DNA of 64,000 nucleotides from a virus, in IMG/VR virus record IMGVR_UViG_3300013104_000001, positions 62,001 to 126,000 of that record; one strand, written 5' to 3'. The stretch's first letter is position 1; every line of letters begins with the position of its first letter. The notes under the pieces are model-generated. The model had not been told where the DNA came from and did not search any database. It was given only the letters and a program-made list of their open reading frames with translations. Of this stretch, positions 1 to 8,012 are shown piece by piece. A program made the position numbers and the translations under genes.

Positions 1-48
1 CCTTCTCGTGTTCTATCCTGGTATATTTGTGGTTATGGAGATCATTAA
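1..48 (+). CDS. C-terminal end of an upstream gene (partial)
   Basis: An open frame enters from the left edge and stops with TAA at 46-48; the last residues read PSRVLSWYICGYGDH. The stop overlaps the next start as TAATG, the coupling used throughout the window. Only 15 residues are visible, so no function can be given and the frame could be fortuitous. Confidence 0.5.
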   Translation, partial: PSRVLSWYICGYGDH

Positions 49-371
49 TGCCCAGCAATGTAATCGAACCTTTTCATGTAAATGAAGAACGTGCTGTCGC
101 GTGGTATATCGCAAATGATGCCGATCATGCTCGCGAACAGTATTTGCACTTCGTTGAAGATTTCAGCCATCGTGGTGTTTCTGAAGGCGAAGACCAGTGG
201 GATACCGTGCACGAAGAAGCAGAACTGGCTGATCAAGAATACCCGTTGATCATTGCGTTCTATCTTAACTTTGATCACGCTGATCGGCATGAAGCATTGG
301 TCGCTCCGCTTGGTGCGGCTATCGGCATCACCCCTCCTGAGCTTGTCGCTCATTATCAATTAACCAAGTAA
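48..371 (+). CDS. Hypothetical acidic protein, 107 aa
   Basis: I do not recognise this protein. The ATG at 48 is preferred to an in-frame TTG at 27 because GGAG at 37-40 sits seven bases upstream and the ATG overlaps the preceding stop. It is soluble, rich in Asp and Glu, with no membrane segment. It is followed after 10 bases by the next gene, so the two are probably co-transcribed. Confidence 0.8.
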   Translation: MPSNVIEPFHVNEERAVAWYIANDADHAREQYLHFVEDFSHRGVSEGEDQWDTVHEEAELADQEYPLIIAFYLNFDHADRHEALVAPLGAAIGITPPELVAHYQLTK

Positions 372-381
372 GGATAATATC

Positions 382-672
382 ATGGCCTTTGCCCTTGATG
401 CAAAACTCGTTCCATTCCTGTTCAAAACAAAAGATGGTCGTCTGTACGCTAATGTGTCTGGCGGTAACAAAACCAAACTGGTCATCTCAATGGACCAGGG
501 CCTGACTCAAGAGTTAGGTGCGCCTGCACAGGACGTTCCACTCGAAGCGCGTGTCAATGGCACGAAGCTGTACTTCAGTCCACAAGGCGAAGTGACAGGC
601 TGGGATATCCCTGAGAAGAAAGTAGCTGACGCAGCTACTGCCGGTTCGATGAACATGCGTCGTCCAGGCTAA
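382..672 (+). CDS. Hypothetical protein, 96 aa
   Basis: Unrecognised soluble protein with a TAAGGAT-type ribosome site just before ATG 382. Alternating hydrophobic and polar residues (RLYANVSGG, LVISMDQ, TKLYFSPQGEVTGWDI) suggest a small beta-rich domain. The last 15 residues are low complexity and end in MNMRRPG. It closes the first transcription unit, ending just before a strong hairpin terminator at 681. Confidence 0.85.
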   Translation: MAFALDAKLVPFLFKTKDGRLYANVSGGNKTKLVISMDQGLTQELGAPAQDVPLEARVNGTKLYFSPQGEVTGWDIPEKKVADAATAGSMNMRRPG

Positions 673-680
673 TCCATGCG

Positions 681-706
681 GGGAGGGGAAACCCTCCCTT
701 ATGCCG
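681..706 (+). terminator. Hairpin terminator with trailing ATGCCG
   Basis: Seven-base-pair stem GGGAGGG/CCCTCCC (681-687, 692-698) with a GAAA loop, then TT and ATGCCG at 701-706. First of the recurrent hairpin plus ATGCCG modules. The ATG at 701 is not treated as a start codon because the same hexamer follows many other hairpins with no coding frame. Confidence 0.85.
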
Positions 707-718
707 TTTGGGGGTTAT

Positions 719-1246
719 ATGAGTTTAGTGATTTACAAAGACGGGTTATTAGTCGGGGACAGACATGGCTCACGTTATGTTGCCTCTTTTGACATGGTGC
801 GTGATGTCGTGAAGCTCTATAAGTCTAAGTGTGGCAGGATAGCACTAGCGGTTACCGGGCAAGTGTTGACTGATGAAGATCTACAAAAAGCATTTGATTT
901 CTTCATTAACTCGGTTACTGACTATCATTACCGTCATCTGGATTTGGACTACAGCAACAGATACGCCGAGGAAGATGCACTACGTATGGGGATGACGGGT
1001 CGTCACTTCATGATCATGACCCGCTCGCATATCTTCGCAGTTGAAGCAGGTATGTTGATCGATCTCAGTAATGAACCTTGGTACGCGACGGGTAGCGGGC
1101 AAGTAATGGCAGATATTTTCTTAACTGCGGGTTACTCGCCACAAAAGACCGTTGAGAATGTATCTAAAATTAACCAAGAAGTCAGCAAGCGTTTTACCCT
1201 TATCAATCAGGCTACGTTGAAGCCGCTTATTAAAGAGGTGGTATAA
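719..1246 (+). CDS. Proteasome-beta/HslV-like Ntn-hydrolase-fold protein, 175 aa
   Basis: Start ATG 719 follows a GGGGG ribosome site; the in-frame ATG at 701 belongs to the terminator motif. The layout follows bacterial HslV: N-terminal strand SLVIYKDGLLVGDRHG, then MVRDVVKLY, an internal AVTGQ, and late ATGSGQVMADIFLTAGYS (residues 123-140) matching the AIGSGG helix region. Loss of the initiator Met would leave Ser at the position of catalytic Thr1. Asp14 falls near HslV Asp17, but the residue aligned to catalytic Lys33 appears to be Asp29. Length matches HslV (about 175). It may be a diverged protease, an inactive subunit or a scaffold. It is coupled to the next gene (stop 1246, start 1247). 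An HslU-like ATPase lies at 41566. The fold is a confident guess; activity is uncertain. Confidence 0.6.
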   Translation: MSLVIYKDGLLVGDRHGSRYVASFDMVRDVVKLYKSKCGRIALAVTGQVLTDEDLQKAFDFFINSVTDYHYRHLDLDYSNRYAEEDALRMGMTGRHFMIMTRSHIFAVEAGMLIDLSNEPWYATGSGQVMADIFLTAGYSPQKTVENVSKINQEVSKRFTLINQATLKPLIKEVV

Positions 1247-1762
1247 ATGAGTAGTATCTTTGCCATCTCAGGCGATAACGTGGTTTACGCGCATCAACTG
1301 CTTAAGCTGAATGGCTTGCCGTTCACACCGGGTGAAGGTTCGTTATGGACACCGTGCGGTCGGTTCTTTCCTGTTTCACATCAGGGGCTGGCCTTGCTCG
1401 AGTATTTCCTTGAGCCGGGCAAACTGTCAGTTGATAGCTCCTACAACAACTACGTTTTAGGTATTCTGGCAACACCACATGGATTGTTGTACGAATACAC
1501 GTTGGTTGACAGTTGTGTTACTCGTCGTATTATCCCTCGTGGGAAAGGACTGCGCTACTGTCGTTCTAACGACCCTCAACTTGAGGAGTGCATGCAAGCC
1601 GCAATGGAAATCCATACCGAGCTTGTTGATGCCATGGACCTGGTTGCTAAATCTCGCAAGATCTTATTGAATGCGTACAAGTATACACTGTTGACTAATG
1701 TATATGCTGAAATGGCCGAGCGAAAGATCATCGGGAAACCGCCTTCGCTTATGCAAGCGTAA
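1247..1762 (+). CDS. Hypothetical protein, partner of the HslV-like gene, 171 aa
   Basis: Starts at the base after the stop of the HslV-like gene, so translation is probably coupled and the products may interact. I do not recognise a family. The pattern is reminiscent of its neighbour: N-terminal SSIFAISGDNVVYA, a central hydrophobic NNYVLGILATPHGLLYEY, then helix-forming LEECMQAAMEIHTELVDAMD. A second, more degenerate Ntn-type subunit is possible but weakly supported. The C-terminal third is predicted helical. Confidence 0.8.
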   Translation: MSSIFAISGDNVVYAHQLLKLNGLPFTPGEGSLWTPCGRFFPVSHQGLALLEYFLEPGKLSVDSSYNNYVLGILATPHGLLYEYTLVDSCVTRRIIPRGKGLRYCRSNDPQLEECMQAAMEIHTELVDAMDLVAKSRKILLNAYKYTLLTNVYAEMAERKIIGKPPSLMQA

Positions 1763-1801
1763 AGAACCAATCTAACTTAACTTGTCCATAAAAGGAAATT
1801 T

Positions 1802-2254
1802 ATGAACACACGTATTGATGATGCACTAGATGTAATCGAGCTTGATGCTCAAAACGAACGTACTATGCTGTGCAGAAAGCAAGAAGCGACTCTGCCTGGT
1901 TATACAAGCAAAATGGCGGCTAAGCTTCAAAAGGTAATTGGGAAGGTTATTTGTAAGGCGAACAAATACAATGAAACTGTTGTTAGCAATACTCACTGTA
2001 CTGACCGTCTGTTTCTCTGTTTCGGTGATCGTATCACGCGTGTGCGCATTATGGCGTACGCAAAGGGCTCTGTTTATATTAGCGTTGACTGGGCTAGCTT
2101 CATTCGTGATCACAAACTACAGCACGTTGCCGGATATCAACTGGCAGGTCACCTTGGCGCAAGGATTGATGATTACACTGCTATTAGCCGTGGCGAAACG
2201 TTTAACCACGAATACGAATTCGTTTTAGTCAAAGCGTCTAAAGGGAAAGCCTGA
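1802..2254 (+). CDS. Hypothetical protein, 150 aa
   Basis: Unrecognised soluble protein; ATG 1802 follows AAAGGAAA. It has an N-terminal charged helical part (residues 1-50) and a C-terminal alpha/beta part containing DRLFLCFGDRITRVRIMAY. Its stop overlaps the next ATG (TGATG at 2252-2256), so it pairs with the 140-residue gene downstream. Confidence 0.8.
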   Translation: MNTRIDDALDVIELDAQNERTMLCRKQEATLPGYTSKMAAKLQKVIGKVICKANKYNETVVSNTHCTDRLFLCFGDRITRVRIMAYAKGSVYISVDWASFIRDHKLQHVAGYQLAGHLGARIDDYTAISRGETFNHEYEFVLVKASKGKA

Positions 2255-2676
2255 TGCCAAATCAAGGTATTATCACACACGTCCGGGAAATTGACAAAAA
2301 CCATGCTGCCGCCAAGGAGGTGGCAGTTTTACCTGATTACTGCAACGCGCTGGTAAGTACATTAATCAGCACGGCGTTTTATCACCGTAATGGTTTAGCT
2401 GATAAATCCATTCCACGTTTTGGTGAACACAAGTTCATCCAATACAACGACTTGGAAAAGGTCACTGACTGGTCTGTTGAGATCCGTAGTCACAGCTGCA
2501 TTGTTTACGAACTTGATATCCCACAATTCGTTCAGGATGCGGGTCTGATCAAATCGTTTATTGATATCGTCAGTTCTCACCTTGAGCTGTACTATCCTGA
2601 TTGTAAGGTCCTACTCGGAAATGTATTACCTCCGTGTCAGCTTACAATCCGTGTAGAGAAGAAAGAAGAAATATAA
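2254..2676 (+). CDS. Hypothetical protein, 140 aa
   Basis: Unrecognised soluble alpha/beta protein, translationally coupled to the preceding gene. Size and composition resemble its neighbour: an N-terminal helix and a C-terminal strand-rich end (CQLTIRVEKKEEI). The two may be diverged copies, but I cannot show it by eye. It is followed by a 231-base gene-free stretch. Confidence 0.8.
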   Translation: MPNQGIITHVREIDKNHAAAKEVAVLPDYCNALVSTLISTAFYHRNGLADKSIPRFGEHKFIQYNDLEKVTDWSVEIRSHSCIVYELDIPQFVQDAGLIKSFIDIVSSHLELYYPDCKVLLGNVLPPCQLTIRVEKKEEI

Positions 2677-2689
2677 TGCTTATTATATA

Positions 2690-2815
2690 GGTTGTAACTC
2701 TAAAGAGGTGATCCATATCTCCCTTGGGTAAGGGTTAGAACCCGGCCGTGGCAGCATAGCCAAAGTCGTATAACTCAAGTCGACGGATTTTAGTTATTCG
2801 GCGAACTTTGCATTG
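2690..2815 (+). ncRNA. Candidate structured non-coding RNA
   Basis: The 231-base gap between 2676 and 2908 has no good reading frame but several nested inverted repeats. CCCTT/AAGGG pair at 2721-2734 and GGTT/AACC at 2733-2742. A conspicuous two-part stem joins CAAAGT 2761-2766 to ACTTTG 2805-2810 and ATAACT 2770-2775 to AGTTAT 2792-2797. I tested the region by eye for a tRNA (T arm, D arm, acceptor) on both strands and found none. It could be a small RNA or a structured 5' or 3' end. Low confidence without folding software. Confidence 0.35.
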
Positions 2816-2860
2816 TATATTGCTCTCCTTTTTCTACACAGCTCAAATCTCCATAGTCAA

Positions 2861-2891
2861 GGGGTAGGGATAACCTACCCCTTTTATGCCG
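2861..2891 (+). terminator. Hairpin terminator with trailing ATGCCG
   Basis: Eight-base-pair stem GGGGTAGG/CCTACCCC (2861-2868, 2874-2881), then TTTT and ATGCCG at 2886-2891. It ends the unit containing the candidate RNA. Confidence 0.85.
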
Positions 2892-2907
2892 CATAGGGAC
2901 TTATTTC

Positions 2908-3228
2908 ATGTCAGAATTCTTTCACGCATATATATCGTACATCATCAATATTTTCATCTTTATCATGACATTCGCTTGGGTCTATTGCGGTAGTGGTGGC
3001 ACAAGTACTGCCAAAACTAAACTGGTGCGCTATGGTCTACCGACCGTCTTTGGTATTGGGATCTTATTAATGGTAGAGGGGATGGGTGCATTCGATGCTC
3101 ACCTGGAACGCGGTAAGTGTCGTGACCTACCTCCTGGTCAAGGGGTAATGTCAAACGACCGTTGTTACAAACGTATTGACGGGCCGGTGTACATACCTGC
3201 TAACACTGATGTATTTAAAGCGGAGTGA
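2908..3228 (+). CDS. Hypothetical membrane protein, 106 aa
   Basis: ATG 2908 follows AGGGA. Two membrane segments are visible, at about residues 9-27 (YIINIFIFIMTFAWVYC) and 42-60 (LPTVFGIGILLMVEGMG). A soluble tail follows with two Cys (KCRDLPPG, NDRCYKRI) that could form a disulfide if periplasmic. It is co-transcribed with the small membrane gene four bases downstream. Function unknown. Confidence 0.85.
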   Translation: MSEFFHAYISYIINIFIFIMTFAWVYCGSGGTSTAKTKLVRYGLPTVFGIGILLMVEGMGAFDAHLERGKCRDLPPGQGVMSNDRCYKRIDGPVYIPANTDVFKAE

Positions 3229-3232
3229 TCTC

Positions 3233-3433
3233 ATGCACGATGGATGGTTGTACATTGCATTATTCGTGCTGTGTTATATCTGGGGTTCGTACGGTCTACC
3301 TTATACCGGTAATCCATTGAAAGGTATATTGTACCCAGTATTATTTGCACTTGCTGTATGTTTTGCAGTAATGGGTATAAAGGCCTGTGTAGATGGTTCT
3401 ACTGGATATAAACCAAACTACCACGTCAGATAA
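3233..3433 (+). CDS. Small two-pass membrane protein, 66 aa
   Basis: Start is ATG 3233, with GGAG at 3222-3225 overlapping the previous stop; an upstream in-frame codon at 3176 lies inside the preceding gene and is rejected. Two hydrophobic segments (about residues 4-20 and 32-50) leave a short polar C-terminus. It probably works with the membrane protein upstream. No family recognised. Confidence 0.8.
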   Translation: MHDGWLYIALFVLCYIWGSYGLPYTGNPLKGILYPVLFALAVCFAVMGIKACVDGSTGYKPNYHVR

Positions 3434-3439
3434 GTAATA

Positions 3440-3466
3440 GGGAGGCTTCGGCCTCCCTTTATGCCG
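3440..3466 (+). terminator. UUCG hairpin terminator with ATGCCG
   Basis: Perfect seven-base-pair stem GGGAGGC/GCCTCCC with a TTCG tetraloop (3440-3457), TTT, then ATGCCG 3461-3466 and a T-rich stretch. Confidence 0.9.
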
Positions 3467-3534
3467 ATTTTTCTTTTTTGTTATTTCCGACATCATCTAA
3501 CCAATCATTTAGCCAAATATAAGAGGAATGCGTT

Positions 3535-4092
3535 ATGGGACGAATTACGAGCGATACCATCCTTGCTAAATTGCGGGAAGTATCGGAAGATAAGAAGGAA
3601 AGCCAATTTAGAGAGATTTGCTCTATCGCACAGACGGCAGCATTCAACGTCGAAGCGATTGTGGAACTCATCGCTTTATCTGGTGAGTTACATATCGACT
3701 TACTTAACCGAAAACATATTGATGCAATCATAGAGCCTCATTACGAAGGTAATATGAGATGCTACAGTCGGATTAGTCGCACCTCGTCTATACACACTGG
3801 CATGACACACCTTGCCGGTAATGCACACATCTACACCAACGACGCCGGTGAAGAGTCTGTCGGGATCGTGTGTGTCCTTAAATTTAAACGCGACTTCCTC
3901 CAGTCTTCACTATTGCCTGAAGTACGTTCTCACTTTATGAAAGCGATTCAAACTCGTATAGACACTCACGACTCAATCGTATTTCACTCTCACCCTGATT
4001 CGGAATGGGGTCCGGTTAGAGATATGCCGGGATGGCATGTGACCTCAGAAGTCCGTGATGACTCAATAATCGTTACTTTGAAATTCAAATAG
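3535..4092 (+). CDS. Hypothetical protein, 185 aa
   Basis: ATG 3535 follows AGAGG. Soluble, with a helical N-terminal half (residues 1-70) and a C-terminal half rich in paired His and Asp (IDTHDSIVFHSHPDSEW). That cluster could bind metal, but no known motif is complete. It starts a unit behind the 3440 terminator and precedes the exonuclease gene. Confidence 0.85.
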   Translation: MGRITSDTILAKLREVSEDKKESQFREICSIAQTAAFNVEAIVELIALSGELHIDLLNRKHIDAIIEPHYEGNMRCYSRISRTSSIHTGMTHLAGNAHIYTNDAGEESVGIVCVLKFKRDFLQSSLLPEVRSHFMKAIQTRIDTHDSIVFHSHPDSEWGPVRDMPGWHVTSEVRDDSIIVTLKFK

Positions 4093-4119
4093 TTTTAACT
4101 TTAAGTTAAGGAAAGAAAA

Positions 4120-4821
4120 ATGCTTGTTGGTGTAGTCGATGCTGAATCCACAGACCTGGTTGATACTGCTGGTCTGTTTACCCTTTCAGGTATTATCCTG
4201 AATGTTACTGATCTGTCTGATATCGAAAAACAGATTGCTGATTATAAAGCAAAGAAAAAACCAGAAGGGTCGTTCCATGTGGTGTTTAACATCACGGAGC
4301 AATACCTGCTGGGTCGTACGTTCCTGGCGAGCACACAAGCGTGGTGGGTGAAGAAGACGACTAAGGCTGCACAAGCAGCGATTCTGGAACCGTCCACGCC
4401 ATTGAAAGCTGCCATGGAACAGTATGCCGAATGGATCCAATCTCTGATCGATCTTTCTAAAGAAGAACGCGGCCCGGATTCTTTGGTTAACATTTATTAC
4501 CGTGGTGATTTCGACGGTCGTGCTGTGGCTTCTCTGGCACGTGCCATTGATGTCAAACTGCCTTCTAATTATCGCTCTAATAAAGAAGTGCGTACGTACA
4601 TCGATGCCAAGCTGGATACCGATATTGGCTATATTCCGTGGCTCGGTTATCCCGCCGGTCTGGAGCGCCACAACTCTTTGGAAGACGTATTAATCGACGG
4701 CTTCGAGATGGCAGTGGCGTATCACATCAACCAACTGCAAAAGACCGCATCTAAAACAGTTGATGCCGAAATGCAAAGACTCTCGAAGAAATATCCTCCT
4801 AAGGAGATTCGTCATGGGTAA
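4120..4821 (+). CDS. DEDDh-type 3'-5' exonuclease-like protein, 233 aa
   Basis: Shows the four acidic signatures of the DnaQ/DEDD fold: D7 and E9 in VVDAES (motif I), YRGDFDGRAVASLARA near residue 130 (motif II), RTYIDAKL near 160, and H184 with D189 in RHNSLEDV (motif III, HxxxxD). The spacing and the HNSLED ending resemble the Rv2179c/T4 DexA-like branch of short phage exonucleases. Expected role is trimming DNA or RNA 3' ends with two divalent metals. The gene overlaps the next by eight bases. Substrate cannot be told from sequence. Confidence 0.7.
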   Translation: MLVGVVDAESTDLVDTAGLFTLSGIILNVTDLSDIEKQIADYKAKKKPEGSFHVVFNITEQYLLGRTFLASTQAWWVKKTTKAAQAAILEPSTPLKAAMEQYAEWIQSLIDLSKEERGPDSLVNIYYRGDFDGRAVASLARAIDVKLPSNYRSNKEVRTYIDAKLDTDIGYIPWLGYPAGLERHNSLEDVLIDGFEMAVAYHINQLQKTASKTVDAEMQRLSKKYPPKEIRHG

Positions 4822-5614
4822 AGAACTATCACCAGAAGATCTTAAAGCGCAACGTCAGGCACGTTTGGCGTACGTAGATAATAGCCGGTCGGAACTGCGG
4901 AAAAAGATCTTCGACAACGGTCAGTACGACAATTACCTGGAAGCGGCCAACGCGCATTTCAAATCGACCAATCGTTTGATCATGGCCGAGCAGGTGTTCT
5001 CTGAAGATAACCTGGCGCACTTGTACAGTCGTTTGGACCATCATGCGGTACCGGGAAATGGCGCGGTGTATTTGGTGGAGCTCGAAGCTGACCCATCGAA
5101 CTATCATCCGGCGCAGGATGAAATGCGGGTTTATATTGCCCTGGGTGTCTTTGACCGTACTTTCACACCAGACACCCCGTGGGAGATGCGGGTACAGAAC
5201 CGTTATTATCCCGACAACGTGTCTGTGTCATTGATCATGACTGACCTTGATGGACGTATTGCTTCTGACGCTATCCTTACTGGATTCCGTTCATTCGACC
5301 GTGGTGCGATCTATGACCGCTATGACGGTAAGCCACGTGAGCATAACCACCACCACAGTATCATGACGGGTATTGTCAACTATAATCGTCAGGTTATCTT
5401 TAATGTTTATAACAAGATCCGTGAGTACGGTGAAGCAGCAATCTTGTTGTTGGCTAAACGTCAGATCGCTCAGCAGGACCCAGAGCTCGGCGCAGTGTGG
5501 TTGCTTGCCGGGTTAAGAATGGGTGTTAACTGGAAACTGGAGAATCACATCGTGCTTAAAGAAGCGATGGATGCCATCATTGCCGAGGAGTGTGATCATG
5601 CTGACCATGTTTAG
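4814..5614 (+). CDS. Hypothetical protein, 266 aa
   Basis: Start ATG 4814 has AAGGAG at 4801-4806 and overlaps the exonuclease end; a longer frame from 4760 lies inside that gene and is rejected. Soluble and mainly helical at both ends, with a central beta-rich part and the His-rich stretch REHNHHHSIMTG near residue 178. No family recognised. Close overlap on both sides suggests a DNA-metabolism operon ending with thyA. Confidence 0.85.
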   Translation: MGKELSPEDLKAQRQARLAYVDNSRSELRKKIFDNGQYDNYLEAANAHFKSTNRLIMAEQVFSEDNLAHLYSRLDHHAVPGNGAVYLVELEADPSNYHPAQDEMRVYIALGVFDRTFTPDTPWEMRVQNRYYPDNVSVSLIMTDLDGRIASDAILTGFRSFDRGAIYDRYDGKPREHNHHHSIMTGIVNYNRQVIFNVYNKIREYGEAAILLLAKRQIAQQDPELGAVWLLAGLRMGVNWKLENHIVLKEAMDAIIAEECDHADHV

Positions 5615-6359
5615 AAAGTGGATTGGTGCATCCAGGTCTTTTAAAGAAGACGACGGATCTACTCGGGTAACCGGCGATCAATTCGAACTGACCTACGGGC
5701 GTTCTTTTCACAAGAAGCTTAACCGTAAAGTCGGTCACGGGTTTGGTTGTCATGTCGAAAACGGTGAGAAACTCTCGCTGGTACTGCGTTTGTATTTCTT
5801 TGTGCTGATTACCTGGACGAAGAAGCGTAAGGACCTGACCTGGGAGCAGGACGATAACTGTCCGAGTTACGGGTTTAATTACATGGACAACTCCATCTAC
5901 TTTTACCTGGGTAACGAGTCAGCTAAATCTGGCAAACACATCAGTATGCGTAAACGCATCAAAGAACTGAAGATGCCGTGGGCCCGTACGTTTCATAAAC
6001 GTGAGATTATGACAACGGGTGGGAAGTGGGTCAATAGCAATGATAATCCATCCAATGTCAATCAATGGGCATTCCCAGCGACCTACACCACTAAACACGG
6101 CGAAGTCCAGGAGCTGATGATCTCTGCTATCATCGAACGTATGACCTGGCGTTTGTCCTGGTTCCCGTGGCTACCTTTGTTTGCCAAACGTGTCCGTAGT
6201 GTTGATTTTAAATACGAAGGAAACGGCGGCAATGGAATTGGTCATGATCGCAGCGGTTGGAAAGGTGGAGTGATCGGCGGGAGCGTTAGCATGCTGGATA
6301 ACGAGCACAGTCCACAGGATACGATGGATCGTCTGATCAAAGAACAACACTACGGCTAA
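5598..6359 (+). CDS. Hypothetical phage protein, 253 aa
   Basis: Start ATG 5598 has GAGGAG at 5585-5590; the in-frame codon at 5523 is inside the upstream gene. The protein is Trp- and Lys-rich with several glycine turns (FKYEGNGGNGIG, SGWKGGVIGGS). It carries one moderately hydrophobic patch (SLVLRLYFFVLITW, about residues 60-73). I do not recognise it. It sits directly before thyA with 14 bases between. Confidence 0.85.
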   Translation: MLTMFRKWIGASRSFKEDDGSTRVTGDQFELTYGRSFHKKLNRKVGHGFGCHVENGEKLSLVLRLYFFVLITWTKKRKDLTWEQDDNCPSYGFNYMDNSIYFYLGNESAKSGKHISMRKRIKELKMPWARTFHKREIMTTGGKWVNSNDNPSNVNQWAFPATYTTKHGEVQELMISAIIERMTWRLSWFPWLPLFAKRVRSVDFKYEGNGGNGIGHDRSGWKGGVIGGSVSMLDNEHSPQDTMDRLIKEQHYG

Positions 6360-6373
6360 TAAGGAAAAGTAAC

Positions 6374-7525
6374 ATGCGTCAATATTTAGACGGGGTTCGT
6401 TATATCTTTGAAAACGGATCTCAACGCGGTGACCGTACTGGCGTGGGTACGTTATCTGTCTTCTCCATGAAACAGACTTACGACCTGCGCCAAGGCTTCC
6501 CGTTGGTTACCAGTAAAAAGGTTCGTATGGATTACATCCTTCATGAGCTCATTTCATTCCTGTCAGGTAATCCTGATATGCCGGGTATCAGTATCTGGGA
6601 TGACTGGCGTGTGAAGGAAGAGATTTCTCGCGAAATCCCGATGGATAATCCCGAGCGACTTACTGCCTGGTGCGAACTGTCTGATCTCAAACGTCCGATC
6701 GCTGAAGCACAGCTCAATGGCATGGGTTCTGTGAAAGCGGCTCATGCTTTCCTGGATCAACAGGGAGTGCCACGTAATAAGAAAGTTGTCCTGGTACCAG
6801 AAGGTGCACTCAATGCACCATACGGGCCAGCCTGGCGCGCGTGGAAGGGTCGTAATGGCGAAGTGCATGATCAGATCGGTTATCTGCTAAACATGCTTAA
6901 AACGAATCCTACGAGCCGTCGTATGGTGTTGTCTGCATGGGATCCCGGTAACATGCCAGATGAATCCATCAGCCCGCAGGATAATGTCATTGCTGGTAAG
7001 CCATGCCTGACTCCATGTCACTGGGCGTTCGAGCTGTACACCGATGAGATCCCGGTTGAAGATCGTATCAATTGGATCGAGGCTAACGCACCTAGCGTCT
7101 GGGATGACTACAACGAATGGTCCCATCGGGGTCACTGGCTAGGTGATACGGATAATAAACGTCTGAATGAGTTTATGGATGATGCTAACGTACCTAAGTA
7201 TTACCTGGATCTGAAATACCATCAGCGTTCATGCGACTACATGGTTGGCGTACCGTATAACATCGCAAGCTATGCCGCACTGCAGCACATGTTTGCCAAC
7301 TCGGTGAACATGATCCCACGTATGTTAGAAGCGGACATGACTAACGTGCATATTTACAATTTCCATAAGGAGAATGCAATTATGCAAGCGAGTCGTACCC
7401 CGCGTGAGTTACCACAACTCACTCTTCTTACTCACTGTGAAAAGCTGGAGGATTACAAGCTGGAAGACTTTAAGTTGGAAGGCTATGACCCACATCCATT
7501 TATTAAATATGAGAGAGCTGTGTAA
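6374..7525 (+). CDS. thyA: Thymidylate synthase with two insertions, 383 aa
   Basis: Converts dUMP to dTMP using methylenetetrahydrofolate. The dUMP-binding loop SQRGDRTGVGTL includes Arg21. The nucleophile is Cys215 in CLTPCHWAFELYT, and the classic YHQRSCDYMVGVPYNIASYA follows. It is about 120 residues longer than the Escherichia coli enzyme. One insertion lies in the N-terminal half before APYGPAWRAWKG, the other (about 60 residues) between FELYT and the YHQRSCD block. The dihydrofolate formed would be recycled by the DHFR fusion at 46189. The C-terminus is also non-standard, ending FIKYERAV. Identity is secure; the role of the insertions is unknown. Confidence 0.96.
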   Translation: MRQYLDGVRYIFENGSQRGDRTGVGTLSVFSMKQTYDLRQGFPLVTSKKVRMDYILHELISFLSGNPDMPGISIWDDWRVKEEISREIPMDNPERLTAWCELSDLKRPIAEAQLNGMGSVKAAHAFLDQQGVPRNKKVVLVPEGALNAPYGPAWRAWKGRNGEVHDQIGYLLNMLKTNPTSRRMVLSAWDPGNMPDESISPQDNVIAGKPCLTPCHWAFELYTDEIPVEDRINWIEANAPSVWDDYNEWSHRGHWLGDTDNKRLNEFMDDANVPKYYLDLKYHQRSCDYMVGVPYNIASYAALQHMFANSVNMIPRMLEADMTNVHIYNFHKENAIMQASRTPRELPQLTLLTHCEKLEDYKLEDFKLEGYDPHPFIKYERAV

Positions 7526-7582
7526 TCCTACCTCGTAGTAGGAAGGGGTAGGAACCCTGGACTAAATTGATGGAGCAATAAC

Positions 7583-7975
7583 ATGACCTGCAATGAAGAC
7601 TGTACTTTAGTGTTTGGTGAAGTGACGGGTAATCGAGATATCCTTACCTTAAAACAATTCTTTGCTAAGATGCGTGCTGGGCTCTCTAAAACGGATCGTC
7701 GCAGATACCGGATAGACGTAGTTCATTATAAGTTCGTCTCCAGGAATGGTGACATTGTTGTTGATAAAGTCAAGACAGTAGATATCTCAGTCCTGTTTGA
7801 TTTTAACTCACGTGAATCAAGTTGCTCGACTCTGTATACTCATCATGGCTTGGTGGCATCCGATCTTCTCTTACTATTAAAAGAAGAGCAAAAATGGGAT
7901 GGGTATTGTTTAGAGGTTGGGTTGCAAGGTGTGGTGTTAGAGGGGACTGATGAAGGGTTGTTAGAAGTCGCATGA
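7583..7975 (+). CDS. Hypothetical protein, 130 aa
   Basis: Unrecognised soluble alpha/beta protein; ATG 7583 follows TGGAG. The 57-base gap after thyA holds a weak inverted repeat (CCTAC/GTAGG, about 7527-7542) but no T run, so read-through from thyA is likely. It ends directly before a terminator. Confidence 0.8.
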   Translation: MTCNEDCTLVFGEVTGNRDILTLKQFFAKMRAGLSKTDRRRYRIDVVHYKFVSRNGDIVVDKVKTVDISVLFDFNSRESSCSTLYTHHGLVASDLLLLLKEEQKWDGYCLEVGLQGVVLEGTDEGLLEVA

Positions 7976-7980
7976 ATTAG

Positions 7981-8012
7981 GGGAGGAGGGGAAACCTTCC
8001 TCCCTTATGCCG
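7981..8012 (+). terminator. Hairpin terminator with ATGCCG
   Basis: Ten-base-pair stem (7981-7990 with 7995-8004, one G-T pair) and a GAAA loop, TT, then ATGCCG 8007-8012. Closes the thyA operon. Confidence 0.85.

Noticed and set aside
701-718. ATG at 701 as an N-terminal extension of the HslV-like gene
   Set aside because: It is the ATGCCG of the terminator module; no ribosome site, and the same ATG occurs behind many hairpins without coding.
2690-2815. tRNA gene in the gap
   Set aside because: GGGTTAGAACCC suggested a T arm, but the loop is six bases, and no D arm, anticodon arm or acceptor pairing could be built on either strand.
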